64,000 nt of DNA, taken from contig JAWZSP010000009.1 of the NCBI GenBank assembly GCA_034401135.1, positions 1,550,001 through 1,614,000 of the forward strand, read 5' to 3'. Of the stretch, positions 11,191 to 22,705 are shown piece after piece (the first letter of the stretch is position 1; every line of letters begins with the position of its first letter). The DNA comes from Volutella citrinella (taxonomy: Eukaryota > Ascomycota > Sordariomycetes > Hypocreales > Nectriaceae). Below the pieces are notes generated by a model. The model was not told where the DNA came from, did no database searches, and saw nothing but the letters and a program-made list of their open reading frames with translations. Made by a program: the position numbers and the translations under genes.

Positions 11191-12123
11191 TTAAGTCATC
11201 TGAACCTTCTCAATGGTCCCGTTGGGGTAAAAATACATGCGGTCCACAGCAATGTATCGCAGCTGCGGATCATCGCCGACTTCACGTCGATGGTAAAAGA
11301 TGTAGTATTTGCCGTCCGTGTCCTTGACGACCGAGTGGTGACCCGGAGCCTCTGCCACGTTCATGTCCTTCTCCAGAGCGATTCCGACTCGCTTAAAGGG
11401 CCCGTGGATGTTCTCCGACATGGCGTAGGCGACCCTGTAGTTGGGGTCGAGGTAGCTGTTCTCGGACCACATGAGGTAGTAGACGCCGTTGCGCTTGAGC
11501 ATAAAGGGCGCCTCGAAGTACTGGTTGGGGGTGATGTCAACCAGCTTGCCGAGAGACTTCATGTCGTCGTTGATGGGGGCGATTGCGCACCGCGGGTTGC
11601 CCCAGACCAGGTAGCGCTTCCCGTCGTCGTCAACAAAGACCTGCTGGTCCATGGCCCAGGCGTCGTTGAGGCGCGTCGAGACGATGGGCTTCTGCATGTC
11701 GTCCTTGAACAGGCCCCCGGGCGAGTCAGCGACGGCGACGCCGATGCCCGCAATCTGCTTCTTGTCGGCCGGGATGTTGCCCGTGTAGTACATGTAGTAC
11801 TTGCCGTCACGCTCCACGACGGACGGGGCCCAGTAGCCCGTGTTTGCCAATTTGGCGTTCTTGATGTCGAAGACGGCAGGGTGCTTGGTCCACGTCTTGA
11901 GGTCCGGGCTGGAGAAGGCGTCGAGGAAGGTCTGGTTCTTGGAACCCGAAGTCGTCACGTATGCCCAGAACGTGTCGTCGAACTTGACCACGTCGGGGTC
12001 GGCGTACCAGCCTTTAAACAGCGGGTTGGACCATTCTAGCGACTTGCAGGGCCCGGATGTGATTGGAGAACGGGTAAGGAACGGCAGGATGGCACAGAGG
12101 GCCTTTGTGATGGTCGAGGCCAT
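11191..12123 (-). CDS. Glycoside hydrolase family 43 (arabinanase/arabinofuranosidase/xylosidase type)
   Basis: A single-exon gene of 310 residues. The five-bladed GH43 fold is indicated by the three catalytic acids in order: general base Asp in GWYADPDVVKF (about residue 43), the pKa-tuning Asp in AWAMDQQVFVDDDG (about 160), and the acid Glu in NQYFEAPFML (about 205). Short aromatic blade motifs also occur (GYWAPSV, GKYYMYYTG, GVYYLMWSENSY, GKYYIFYHRRE). The N-terminus (MASTITKALCAILPFLTRS) resembles a weak signal peptide, consistent with secretion. It would act on arabinan or arabinoxylan side chains; which substrate cannot be read from sequence. It is divergent from the arrestin-like gene across 1.6 kb. 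Confidence 0.9.
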   Translation of the reverse strand: MASTITKALCAILPFLTRSPITSGPCKSLEWSNPLFKGWYADPDVVKFDDTFWAYVTTSGSKNQTFLDAFSSPDLKTWTKHPAVFDIKNAKLANTGYWAPSVVERDGKYYMYYTGNIPADKKQIAGIGVAVADSPGGLFKDDMQKPIVSTRLNDAWAMDQQVFVDDDGKRYLVWGNPRCAIAPINDDMKSLGKLVDITPNQYFEAPFMLKRNGVYYLMWSENSYLDPNYRVAYAMSENIHGPFKRVGIALEKDMNVAEAPGHHSVVKDTDGKYYIFYHRREVGDDPQLRYIAVDRMYFYPNGTIEKVQMT

Positions 12124-13746
12124 GGCGGGAAGAAACAGAGAGGGAGATGTAAGTCGAGAAAGGTGCTAGAATATCTTGTCGATGAAACGGGCGGGTTGCT
12201 CAATGATTAAATCGGGACAGCAAATGCCAAGCATGAGATGGCCCTGACCCGGCCTACGGATGGGATGGGATTCATCTTCAAACAACATGGGTACAGTGTA
12301 GGCAGGTAATAGAGTGGGCTGTGCAGACTGCAAATCACTTGTATGACAGTGAGAGGACGAATTGCCTAAAACGGACAGGGTGATGCGCCGTTGTGTCCCC
12401 GCCAGCGACCAGAAACTGCCCCCCGTGCCTGGTGTAGTTTTATTTTTATTCAGAGGGCGCGGGCTAAGAGCGTCGGGCTTTTCTATGTTGCACAGCGCTG
12501 GTCCGTCGGCGGCATGCCATAAGGCCGATCCGCATTGGAGTAATGGCCCGCGGAGGGGGAGACTTGGCTGCGCTGCTCATCAATTTGGAGGCTACGCACT
12601 GATCTCGGCTGCTGACAGGATGGGCGCTGTGCGCGCACAGGGCCGTGCAGATTTGGCAAAGCGCAAGCAAAGCAGATGTTCTGGTACATTCCGGTCTAGG
12701 CAAGCTAGATTAGCACTTCCTGCCAAGTTCCAAGCCTCGCATCCCAATTACATCCACGATCCAGGTGTTCTGGTGAAAGAATAATTTGGTTGGATCGGAG
12801 GACGGATCGACCACTCAACTTGGCAATTTGGGTCACCAAATTGGCGCCCGGGCGCTAGTTTGCGTAATTATAGCGCATGGCCGCCCTAAGATCCACTAAA
12901 GAGCCGCAATCAGAGCTGCCCACGTCAGACCAAGTTGGGGGTTATTTTTCGAATCAAAGGTGTGCTCGTGATGTTTTTCCATTCGCAGCGACACCCTCGG
13001 CCTGTTTGCGCATGGCAGTGACCAGGGAGGTGAACAACTCACTGGAGCCTTGCCGAGACAAATTGACTGGGGTGTAGGCGATTGCCCGGCATCTTCAATG
13101 GCCCCTCAATCTGTCCTTCCCATCGCCAAGGATGAGCCAAGCATCCGGGCAGCCGGACCTAGATACGGACGAAACCCCGCAGCTTTGAGACGTGGCAAGA
13201 TATATGCGTTTCCCTATACTTATTGCTACCTATTGTAGAGCGTTTCAATCGAAAGAGGATCTGCGGCGAGTCGCCCTTTAGGGTAGAGGGAATACGACAG
13301 CGCAGTGGCGACTGGCGACCATGGCAACACGGCAGCCCTCGGTGAACAACTTGGGCACCGCCCGACGAAACGGGCATGACGTCAAGGGTCTGCCCGGGAG
13401 GGACTTTGGGGCGCTTGCATCGGATTGGGTTGCGCGCGGTCCTCTTGGCCGTTGCGAAACACACATCAGCCAACGCCAGCCAACGCCAGGTCGCCGTGGT
13501 CGCGCTAATTTCAGCTCAGGAACAGTCGACCCATTCCTTGACACTCGGCTGGGCACGCAGCCTGGCGGCGAGGCTGTCGTCGCTGGACGGGCAGCTCGAG
13601 CATTAATACCGCCCATCAGCCACAGGCAGCACCCCCTGGACCGCTGCTACGCGCTTGCGCCGTGACACTCGCTCTGGCTAGATGCTGCGCGCGAACCAAC
13701 GACCCCTCGTCTCCCATCCATCCAACCGTCCACACCCCGCCTCGCG
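12124..13746. other. Long divergent intergenic region between GH43 and arrestin genes
   Basis: About 1.6 kb containing both promoters. Frames here are short or shadow each other on both strands; I see no gene, repeat or RNA feature. The last few hundred bases become GC-rich and merge in composition with the arrestin gene. Confidence 0.45.
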
Positions 13747-15129
13747 ATGCCGCTGACGCCCAAGTCCTGCTCCCCAAAGCTCGGGATTCGCCTCGAGAGC
13801 CCGACGGGACGCTATGCACCTGGCGACATCATCGCGGGCACCGTCGTGCGCCAAGCGCACCTGGTCAGCCCCGGCGCCACGGTCAAGATCACGCTCCACG
13901 GCCGCACAAAGTCGAAGCGCGACGAGCGCAGCGGCAACACGACCTACACATACCGTGGCCGCTTCAACCTGCTCAGCGAAGACAAGAACTCGCACACGCT
14001 CTTCGAGGGGCCCCTCCACATCCCGCCCGAGGGCCCTGAGCAGGCGTGGCCCTTTGCCGTCGCCATCCCCACGCACGTCGACGTCGACCCCGCCAAACTG
14101 TCGCCCGAGTCCAACCCTGGCCACAGCTACCTGTCCCTCGAGCCCGACCACGTCGAAATACAGCCCCTGCCCGACTCGTTCCAAATCGATGGCCGCTTCG
14201 AGGCCTTTGTCGAGTACTTCCTCAAGGCCGAGCTGACGTCCCACGCCCAGGGCGACGTCGAGACCCGGGTGGCCACGCTGCCCGTCGTCCTGCAAAGCCC
14301 AAGCCAGGACCCGTCCACCGCCGACGCGCCCTTGAAGCAGTACCGCACCGAGCGCTCCATCAGCTCGTACCGCCTCATCCCCGAGATGAAGGAGGCCGCC
14401 CTGTCCTTTTCGCAGAGGACGAAGCAGTTCTTTGGCACCTCGAGCGTGCCCACCTTTGCCTTCAACCTCGAGCTCGACCTACCGACCACAATCTTCCTCG
14501 ACAGCCCTGCCCACACCCCGATTCTCCTGCGCACGACGCCCGAATGGGCCGGGTCTAGCGAATCCGTCCAGGGCCTGCCGCCGAAAGCGAGGCTCACATA
14601 CGTCCAACTAAGAATCATCGCCGACACCCAAGTGCGGTGCAGAGAGAGCAAACGAACCCACGTGGACGACGACCACGACAAGTTCGATCTCCAGACCGTG
14701 TCTGCCGTCAAGAAGGTCGACAAGCCTATATACATCCCCGTCAACGCCGACTGCCCGCCCGTCGACATTGGCGAGCTGATCAACCTACGCCCCGGCCGCA
14801 CCAGTTCCTTTGGGCAGTCGTACGATTGCGGCAGGCTGTACCCCGGCTTTGTCACGTACAACATCAAGCAGACTCACCGTCTCAAGTGGGAGGTCCGCAT
14901 GGTTCTCGCTGACGAAGAGATTAAGGCTGCCGGAGAGCACAAGGTGACTCTGGTCTCTGGAGGCGAGGACCAGTCCCCTCTAGGCTTTGGCGCGAAGGCG
15001 CAGTCGGACGGCCCTCTTAGCAAGGACGAGGAGGATTGGATAAAGACGCCCAATAAGGAAGCGCCGCCGCCCTCGTTTGCGCAGGTCCAAGAGGACGACG
15101 CGCTTCGAAAGGAAAAGGAGTGGGTATAG
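13747..15129 (+). CDS. Arrestin-like (alpha-arrestin) protein
   Basis: A single exon of 460 residues. The N-terminal arrestin fold shows as LGIRLESPTGRYAPGDIIAGTV followed by beta-strand segments (VKITLHGRTKSKR, NTTYTYRGRFNLL, LFEGPLHIPPEG), and a C-terminal lobe with PIYIPVNADCPPVDIGELIN and NIKQTHRLKWEVR. Fungal alpha-arrestins recruit Rsp5-type ubiquitin ligases to membrane transporters, but no PPxY motif is visible here, so a partner adaptor or a different role is possible. The gene is very GC-rich at third positions, which creates long false frames on the other strand. It has no functional neighbours in the window. Confidence 0.85.
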   Translation: MPLTPKSCSPKLGIRLESPTGRYAPGDIIAGTVVRQAHLVSPGATVKITLHGRTKSKRDERSGNTTYTYRGRFNLLSEDKNSHTLFEGPLHIPPEGPEQAWPFAVAIPTHVDVDPAKLSPESNPGHSYLSLEPDHVEIQPLPDSFQIDGRFEAFVEYFLKAELTSHAQGDVETRVATLPVVLQSPSQDPSTADAPLKQYRTERSISSYRLIPEMKEAALSFSQRTKQFFGTSSVPTFAFNLELDLPTTIFLDSPAHTPILLRTTPEWAGSSESVQGLPPKARLTYVQLRIIADTQVRCRESKRTHVDDDHDKFDLQTVSAVKKVDKPIYIPVNADCPPVDIGELINLRPGRTSSFGQSYDCGRLYPGFVTYNIKQTHRLKWEVRMVLADEEIKAAGEHKVTLVSGGEDQSPLGFGAKAQSDGPLSKDEEDWIKTPNKEAPPPSFAQVQEDDALRKEKEWV

Positions 15130-16524
15130 CCGAGTTCGTTGCCGATGCGTCTGGTGGTTGTAAAGGGCAGAGCAGCGAATGGGGGCGCATTTTTATGAAT
15201 ATACTTACTAGTATTGGGGAGGGGATACTGCATTGCATTGCATACATGATGGTGTGGTGTTGCCTCAATCTCACTCGACACAGCATCACATCCGCCATTT
15301 TGGCTTGTTGAGATCCATTGGCTGGCGCAGAAAAAAAACAGACTTGATCTTATTTTAGCATTTTAATTTCCAATTACGCATACATCGGATTCCTCAATCT
15401 TTAGTTCGTTGTATCTGGCTCCTCTTGCCTGAAGTGAATAATGGTGGTGATGCTCTTGGGTCGAAACCTCATGAGACATCTCGCGAGACATGGAAAATCA
15501 GCCAAGCAGCTGAGGTGTCTTGAAAAAGACATACATATAAGAGATATTCTATAAACGTGCGCGATCGCGACTCGCTCGGGAGCTCTCCAACGCGGCCCCG
15601 TTTCTACGATGTCTACTGGCACTCCAGGCTGCAACGTTCCATGTTGCCATGTCCACCCTCTTGTCTCCAGCATGCCACTGCCAGCGCCCGTGACCTATGC
15701 TATGCAGCCTATTCAGAAAAGTGGCGCATCTCGGCTGAGATGATTTGTCAATCCAGCTTGTATCGTTCAGCTTCCCCGCACCCGCAGTGCCGAGGCACTT
15801 GACAGGGGGGTTATTGATCACAATCAAGCTTGTTGCATAGTCGAGCTCGCGTGATTGGATTGCCAAGAGGCTTCCGTTTTGAATATATTGCCTAGCCGAA
15901 TGCTACAAGAGAACAAAGCGGAATGTACCTCGTTTTCCTGAGTACCTTGATAAAAGCAAGACGGACCTAGGGACGTCGTGAGCAACACGATTTGGAACAT
16001 GAGAACGATGAAGCTTGATATGGCTGTCTCCTACTGGACACTATAGAGATATACTGGCCCAAGTCCGTAGCTCTAGGAATTATACAAACTGGATTGGAAT
16101 ACAAAAATGTGCCCCGCTGCCTCGGCCTGCCCGCACCCTCCTTTCAATACGCAGGATGGGGTACCCTCGCCCGCCCCCGTATGCCAGATCTCGGCTAGGC
16201 GGACCAACTGCATTGAGGCATGCCTGTGTCCACGGCAGACAATTGAACTGATCATTCGATCCCGTACGCACTCTATCGGGACATGCTGGGCGCTTTCTTC
16301 GCAGCTGAAGCGGGGTTGGAGACGTCATGAGCCCGTAAAGGGCACACAGTGCTTGGCTTGTCCTCTTGGGGACCCAATTGCCATATATTTGGACTTGTCC
16401 CATGTATCTGCTCTTGAGAATAGAATACATAAATCCTCGTGTTTTTGATCGCTCCTTCGGCCAGCTTCTGCGGCGCACATTTCGATTCACGCATGTCAGG
16501 TAAAGATACACGACAGACACCACA
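15130..16524. other. Intergenic region between arrestin and FMO genes
   Basis: About 1.4 kb holding the arrestin 3' end and the FMO promoter. Only short overlapping frames are present and no feature was recognised. Confidence 0.45.
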
Positions 16525-18000
16525 ATGCCTTCCTTGGACTCCAGAAGCGACAAGTCTTTTGACAATGTCGACTATGATATTATTGTGATTGGAGCTGGTG
16601 TGTCTGGTATCAATACCGCCTATCGAATCCAGCAAGAGTTCCCTCAAAAGACGTACACCATCCTCGAGGGCCGGGAGCAGATGGGCGGGACCTGGGACCT
16701 GTTCAAGTATCCTGGCATCCGCAGCGACAGTGATCTGCACACCTTTGGCTTCCCGTGGAGGCCGTGGGTCTCAAACAACGCGATCGCCGATGGCGAGTCG
16801 ATCCTCAAATACATGCGAGAGAGCGCGGCAGAGTACGGCATCGACAAGAAGATCCAGTACGGCCACCGCCTCGAAGAGGCAAACTGGAGCACACCGTTCA
16901 AGTCGTGGACCCTATCCGTGACGGCTGGACAAGAAAAGATATCCATGTCTTGTCGCTGGATCATATATGGCACTGGCTACTACGACTACAAGACGCCGCT
17001 TCCGACTGTCATCCCTGGCATCGAGAACTTTGAGGGCAAGGTCATTCACCCTCAGTTCTGGCCCACGGACTATGACTATTCCAACAAGAAGATTGTAGTC
17101 ATTGGATCCGGGGCCACTGCCATCACCTTGCTCCCGAGCCTGGCGCCAAAGGCCGCACATGTCACGATGCTTCAGCGGTCACCATCGTATGTTCATCCCG
17201 TCGCGCAGCCCGACTCACAGGATCTCTGGATGCGGAAGTGGCTTCCTCAATCCATCTCCACCAAGCTGATCCGGGCGAAATGGGTCATTATCCCGTTGAT
17301 TCTGTTCAAGATCATTCGCTGGTTCCCCGGCCACGCCCGCAAGACGCTTCTGGCGAACGCTCGGAAGCTGCTGCCAGCCCACATCCCGCTGGATCCTCAC
17401 TTCACACCTAGGTACAACCCCTGGGACCAGAGGCTCTGCTTCTCCCCCAACGGCGACTTTTATGACGCCTTCAAGACCAACAAGGCAGACGTTGTCACTG
17501 GCGTCATTGAGTCCGTCACAGAGGACTCCATCTACCTCAAGGACAGCTACCAGGTGTTGAAGCCAGACGTGATTGTGACGGCCACTGGGCTCAAGATCCA
17601 GGCTCTTGGCGGCTCAAGGATGCTGCTGGATGGTCGCGAGATCAACGTGTCTGACCAGCACCTCTGGCGGGGTTGTCTGATCGAGGGCGTCCCAAATGCC
17701 GCCACCATCATTGGCTACACGGCCGCCAGCTGGACGCTCGGCGCAGACGCAATTGCAACGGTCATCACGCGGGTCATGCGGCGCATGGAACAACGGAGCC
17801 TGACTGAGGTGGTGCCGACAGTCAGCCGCAAGATGGAGGACGAGGCAAGCTTCCACTTGACGAGCACGTACCTCGCCAAGGGCAAGAATCTGCTGCCCAA
17901 GGCTGGCGATCGCGGGCCGTGGAGGTCGAAGCAGTATTACCTAGTCGACTACTGGACGTCCAAATACGGCAGCATAACGGATGACCTGGTGTACTCATAG
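16525..18000 (+). CDS. Group B flavin monooxygenase, Baeyer-Villiger type
   Basis: A single exon of 491 residues. FAD site: IVIGAGVSGINTAYRI (about residue 20). The extended fingerprint GGTWDLFKYPGIRSDSD follows (about 57). The Baeyer-Villiger signature FxGxxxHxxxWP is present as FEGKVIHPQFWP (about 170), then the NADPH site VVIGSGATAITL (about 192). Late ATG motif: VTATGLKIQALGG. These enzymes use NADPH and O2 to insert oxygen next to a ketone or to oxygenate N or S atoms. The substrate is unknown. It lies about 1 kb upstream of an SDR on the same strand, a frequent pairing because the SDR can make or reduce the ketone. No PTS1 is present (ends DDLVYS). Confidence 0.9.
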   Translation: MPSLDSRSDKSFDNVDYDIIVIGAGVSGINTAYRIQQEFPQKTYTILEGREQMGGTWDLFKYPGIRSDSDLHTFGFPWRPWVSNNAIADGESILKYMRESAAEYGIDKKIQYGHRLEEANWSTPFKSWTLSVTAGQEKISMSCRWIIYGTGYYDYKTPLPTVIPGIENFEGKVIHPQFWPTDYDYSNKKIVVIGSGATAITLLPSLAPKAAHVTMLQRSPSYVHPVAQPDSQDLWMRKWLPQSISTKLIRAKWVIIPLILFKIIRWFPGHARKTLLANARKLLPAHIPLDPHFTPRYNPWDQRLCFSPNGDFYDAFKTNKADVVTGVIESVTEDSIYLKDSYQVLKPDVIVTATGLKIQALGGSRMLLDGREINVSDQHLWRGCLIEGVPNAATIIGYTAASWTLGADAIATVITRVMRRMEQRSLTEVVPTVSRKMEDEASFHLTSTYLAKGKNLLPKAGDRGPWRSKQYYLVDYWTSKYGSITDDLVYS

Positions 18001-18985
18001 AACAGGCGGTGGTGGGAGCACGTGGACAGGGCGTATACAGAGGATTGTTGATTGCAAATGCTTATTGATGGGGAAGCTTTGGTAGCTGAGCCCTATTGAA
18101 TCCTAGATCCTGGAGCTTGGAGCCTTGACGAAGCACGTGGCCAACTGGTGATGTCTCTCTTCCGACAACGAGAAGCAATTCAAACGCAGCAGATTTCAGC
18201 TGGAAAGAATACCTGTCAATGCATTCTCTCAGTTCCATCCACAATCGTTATTATCATTCGTCCGCAAGTAATACAGTAGCTAGGATGAGCCTATGGTTGC
18301 TGCGCGGCGGGGTGTCGGACACTAAATATACCCACTGGCGCCGCTGGGAGCGGGCCTTGGGGCCTGAGTGTCAGCGATTCCCTGCATTTAGTAAGGGCCC
18401 CCAATTCAATGGTGGGCTGGATGCCGTGGCGAGGCTGTGAGAGGATGCGGTTGCAGATGGGTTCCAAGGGTCGATTGACTGCATCCATCGGACGATCAAG
18501 ACAATTAAATCACAAAGAGCGTGTGGGAGAACCAGCAAAAAATCCTCAGGTGGCGGACTGAGGCCCACTAATCGCAGACCTTCCTGCTACGGATAGTCCT
18601 ATCCATGGCACGATCCTGGTTTGGGCAGTGCCCCCGCCGCCCACTGGATTCGTCGAGTCGAGGCGGGTCTTGGTGTTTTAAGCTGCACATCCTTGTTGGA
18701 CACGCAACCTTGACGTTGCAGTACCCGCCCTATAGCAGTTGACTAACGTTAGTGTGAATGGATAGTTGGTGAGGTGGTCGGTAGGTAGGTCGATCAACAC
18801 AAAACTAGCCGTCGTCCCATACAGATGGCCCTCAAACACCCATCCGTTTCCCTCACGCCAGAGTCGCATTGGCCAACGTCCAACTTATCTGAATCGATAG
18901 CCACTGGCTTTGCCAACTCTCATCCCCTGATCTTTGCTCCCAGGCCTTGACATATTTCAGAATCACAAATACCGCAGACCGCAGC
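18001..18985. other. Intergenic region between FMO and SDR genes
   Basis: Almost 1 kb with no supported gene. A frame running into the SDR gene begins at a TTG at 18947 and is not a credible start; the first in-frame ATG is 18986. Confidence 0.5.
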
Positions 18986-20114
18986 ATGGAGACGACAGAG
19001 GTTGCACCGCCATCTGTCTGGTGGCTCATCTGGCAGGGACTCAAGGGCACCATCAACACCACCCTGACACGACAAGATGTGCCCGAGGTCGATATGACTG
19101 GGAAATGGGTCATGATAACCGGCGCGAACAACGGCGTCGGCCTCGAAAGTGCCAAGCAATTTGCCGGCATGGGCGCCAACCTGATCCTGGCCTGCCGCGA
19201 ACCGCCGGCGCACGAGCTGCACCCCGAGGCCGCCGTTGAAGAATGCAAGGCGCTGGCAAAGCTGGCAGGCCACTCTTCCTCCATCGAGTGGTGGCACATT
19301 GAGATGACGGATCTAGCTAGCGTTGCTGCCTTTGCAGAGCGATGGCTGCAGAAAGGACAGCCACTCGACGTGCTCTTCAACAATGCCGGAACAAACCGTC
19401 CAGGACAGGACATCTTCACAAAGGATGGATTCGAGTTCCTCCACCAGGTCCGTTCTGATTCTCGACAACTGGGGGACCTCACGCTGACGTTGGCAGATTA
19501 ACTTGCTGTCGCACATTTACCTGACCTTTCACCTCCTAAAGTCCCTGCAGAAGAGCGAGGCGCCTCGCATCATTTGCAACACGTCGTCATTCCAGTTCGT
19601 GGGCAAGTATGACCTCGACCACTTCAACGGCGAGCCAGGGACGCAGGGCAACTGGTACGCGAACAACAAGCTCTACTTTCAGATCTGGCTCAAGGAGCTG
19701 CAGATCCGCCTGCTCCGGAACGACGACCTCAAGCACATCACCGTCATCGGCGTGCATCCGGGCCTCGTCAACTCGGGCATCTGGGCCAACCCGCGGCCAG
19801 ACATCCCGCGGCACTGGCGGCACAACATCAACCTGATGATTGCAAATCTCTTTGGGATCACCCCCGAGCAGGGCAGCCTCGCTATAGTGTATGCGGCGAC
19901 GAGCTTGGTGGCTGGGCCTAACCTCAAGGTACAGGGCGTGGGCTCTGCGGAAGGTCTGGGCGGTGGCATCTACATCAACCGTATCTGGCCGACAGAGGCT
20001 CATCCGTACACCCTGGACACGAATAGGCGACAGGCCCTTTGGGACCGGGTTACGGATGATCTTAAGTTGAAGGAAAAGGGCTTGTACGGCATACTCGAAG
20101 GCCGCAACGAATGA
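18986..20114 (+). CDS. Short-chain dehydrogenase/reductase, two exons
   Basis: Exons 18986-19447 and 19497-20114, joined by a 49-base intron (GTCCGT donor, GGCAG end, phase 0), give 359 residues. Cofactor motif TGANNGVG (about residue 50), NNAG (about 136), active-site Ser in CNTSSFQF and the catalytic pair in YANNK (YxxxK) are all present. The lengthy C-terminal part with NLMIANLFGITPEQGSLAIVYAA resembles retinol dehydrogenase/WW-domain oxidoreductase-like fungal SDRs. It would use NAD(P)(H) on an alcohol or ketone. It follows the Baeyer-Villiger-type FMO and ends convergently, 65 bases from the SET-domain gene. Confidence 0.9.
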
Positions 20115-20179
20115 AACGCTTATGAATCTGAACGCTGTACGTTAATGTATCTTGTCTATACTCTTTCATTTCTAGTTCT

Positions 20180-21300
20180 CTATATATCAAGACCGAAAGG
20201 TAGCATCTCCATTTCAGCCAAATTGTCCTCAGCTTCTTCCTTTATGCAGCGCTCGCAGGTGCATGTAAACTGAAACTGCTGCTGCACATGAAGTTGTCGC
20301 GACTTGAGGTCCCGGTGTTGTGATAGGTCGAAATATGTTATTGAGCACTCTTCGCCGGCATCGATATCCCTCGCCGCATTGTACACCATGCGCCCGTTAC
20401 TGTCCGGTTTATGTGTAATCTGGGCATGCATGTTAGCAAGGGGGGGGGCAGGGTTGGGGAACTGTTGCTGACGTTTGGCTGGCACGAATGGTTGAACAAG
20501 GCGGCCCTGGGATACAAGCTTATCCCGTAGCACTCTCCTCTTGATGTCATCTCGCTCTGGCCCGTCATGTGCGGATAGAGGCCAAAAGTATTTGTTTCCT
20601 CCTTACAGATAATCGACACAAGTTCATCAACACGCGGCGCAAATGGCAACACGGCTCTGTCGGCGAGGTAGGTCTCGGCGATGCGCTTCCAGTGCACAAC
20701 CTGCTCCTCTGGCCACGAGTTGAGATATTCGCAGCATGAATTGACAGAAGCCCAATTGCGCTCGAATCTCGTCTCCCATGGGAATCGGTGCTGCTTGATG
20801 GACTGGCGACGCGTCTCTAAATGCCGGCCGGCGAGTATACGGACAACATGCCAGAGGGTGAGGTAGTTGTATTGCCCCTCTTCTCTTCGGATCTTGTCGC
20901 CGTGCTTGGCCAGCCAGCTGCACTCATACTCATGGCGTTCACGGTCGACTGCCTGACAGAGGTCGTTGCACCAGACGACGTCTTTGCTACATGCTTTTGA
21001 GCATTTCACATGGGGCCCGTCTCGAGCCACGCGGGAGGAGCAGACAACGTTGCTGCATATTAGAGCATCCCGACTGGCACTCTCCAGAGCCGGGATGATT
21101 GCGTATGGTGCATCGATGAGGAGCGTTGTGCCTTTGGCGACGGGAGCAGAGGTCCGCAGAAACCTCCCCTTGGAAGGGTCCAGGGCCGGGTTCAGCCCAG
21201 GGTGGATATAAACGCCAAAGTCTTGGGCATTGAGCTCGGCCAAGTCGTTCAGTCTCCCCTTATTGGGCGTCTTTTTGACCAAGAGTTGTGTGGCCGCCAT
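20180..21300 (-). CDS. SET-domain protein with MYND-like zinc finger
   Basis: Exons 21300-20473 and 20419-20180; the 53-base intron has a GTCAGC donor, a GCTAAC branch and a CCCAG end (phase 0). The protein is 355 residues. SET core: GRFLRTSAPVAKGTTLL near residue 45, the NHSCQPN motif at the end of exon 1 (about 270), then ITYFDLSQHRDLKSRQLH and the post-SET cysteines in FTCTCERC. Between them lies a cysteine/histidine stretch (CSNVVC...CSKACSKDVVWC...C) like a MYND finger inserted in the SET domain, as in SMYD proteins. It would be a lysine methyltransferase acting on histones or other proteins. The product ends soon after the post-SET motif, shorter than animal SMYDs. It is convergent with the SDR gene, so 3' UTRs may overlap. 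Confidence 0.85.
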
Positions 21301-22624
21301 GACTGGTTGGACTGGTGGCTGCTACTGTGTGAGTACCCTGGGGTCGTGATTTTGGAGGTAAAGAATTTGCCCTGGGCCTGGGCCTCTGAGGACGGGGACT
21401 TGCCCACTTGGGGGAAGAAGCCATTGTCTCAGAAAATTAGAGCCCACAGTCAATATTGTGATGAGGGTAACCATTTGTGGCTTAAGTGTACTGGAGGGAA
21501 TGGAACCAAGAGATTGCGCCAACCAAAGGGGGCTAGGAGACAACGTGTGCCGAGGCCGTTCTCGATTGAGACATGGCCAATGAAGCATCAAGCGGTATCG
21601 CCCCAACGCTGATAAGATGTGCCGTACAAGAAGCGGGTCCATTGGACAGAAGCAATACGTTTAGTCGAAAAGAGAGGTGACGCAATGCGGTGCACTGTTC
21701 GCCACCACACGTTGCCACCATTGGCAATCACAAGCGTCGCTGACAGACGGTACGCACCATCTCTTGCATTTCTTCACAGACAGCTAACTTTATGAACGGG
21801 ATGCACGCGTTGTCAATGATTCTACAGTCCTGGGCATAATCAAGCGGCGTTGCACGACAACACCATGAGTGTCAGGCAAGATAGAAATAACAAAGCGTGG
21901 CTCTCAATGCCGTCTTGACTCGCACTTCCTGGCTCCTCCCTGTCTCTGAAGGATGGGTATGAGTGTTGCTTTCCTTTTAGTGAGAAACGAGGCTCCAACT
22001 ATGGTCGCCAGCTTATTCGCGCCGTAGTGAGATGGCTAGATTCAGGCTGAAATCATTGGCCTGGTGGCAGTGATACTTGCTGCGAGATGCTTCACACAAG
22101 GAGTGCACTCCTCAATTATAGTTACAGTTTTTCGTTGCCAAGTGCCTTAGTGCGGTGCATATTCGATCAAATAGACATGCCAAGAAGGGGATGCCTATGA
22201 CTAGGTATTCGCTCGCAATTACGATACTGAAACTGTGTGCAATGATGTGTATCATGTCACCCTAGTCGCAGCCTTGTTGATCGGCGCATCCGAAATCATT
22301 CAGTCGCAGCGATTACAACCAAGCCTCTCGCCGTAGAGTTACTAGGCCAGATCTGGGCCAATATCCCGCCAACTACGTACTCAGCATATGCTGTAAGCAC
22401 CAGCCGCCGCCTTTGCACTGCCTCTGTGTGCTCTGGCTAATACTAAACGGGAACAATGCAGCGCTCCCCGTCGATGTGGCGGTGCTGATGTCATGATCAT
22501 CGCCAGAGCCCTCTTTCACCTTCATTCTCGGTAGAGCTGTACCAGATTGGAGCTGTGCATCGCAGCATGTTTCTCAATGCTCGCAAAAATGATGGATCGC
22601 CTTGGCGCTCAACTAGGCTTGGAG
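21301..22624. other. Intergenic region between SET and peptidase genes
   Basis: About 1.3 kb of divergent upstream sequence with no recognised gene; frames are short. Confidence 0.45.
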
Positions 22625-22630
22625 TATATA
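22625..22630 (+). promoter_or_regulatory. TATA-like element of the S33 peptidase gene
   Basis: TATATA lies 81 bases upstream of the ATG at 22706, a typical distance. Assigned from position and sequence only. Confidence 0.4.
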
Positions 22631-22705
22631 GAGACAGATTGCCCCAGAATGATGAGAAATGCATCCTAGACACCAACGCGCAAGCATCCTGCACTTCACC
22701 GAAAC

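Noticed and set aside
11290..12039. 249-codon + frame inside the GH43 gene
   Set aside because: Shadow of the GC-rich GH43 coding strand; no domain, and GH43 motifs on the minus strand are clear.
14127..14867. 246-codon minus frame and other minus frames in the arrestin gene
   Set aside because: Antisense shadows of a gene with strong third-position GC; no motif.
18947..18985. N-terminal extension of the SDR gene
   Set aside because: The added 13 codons begin at TTG and are unlike the family; ATG 18986 is the first proper start.
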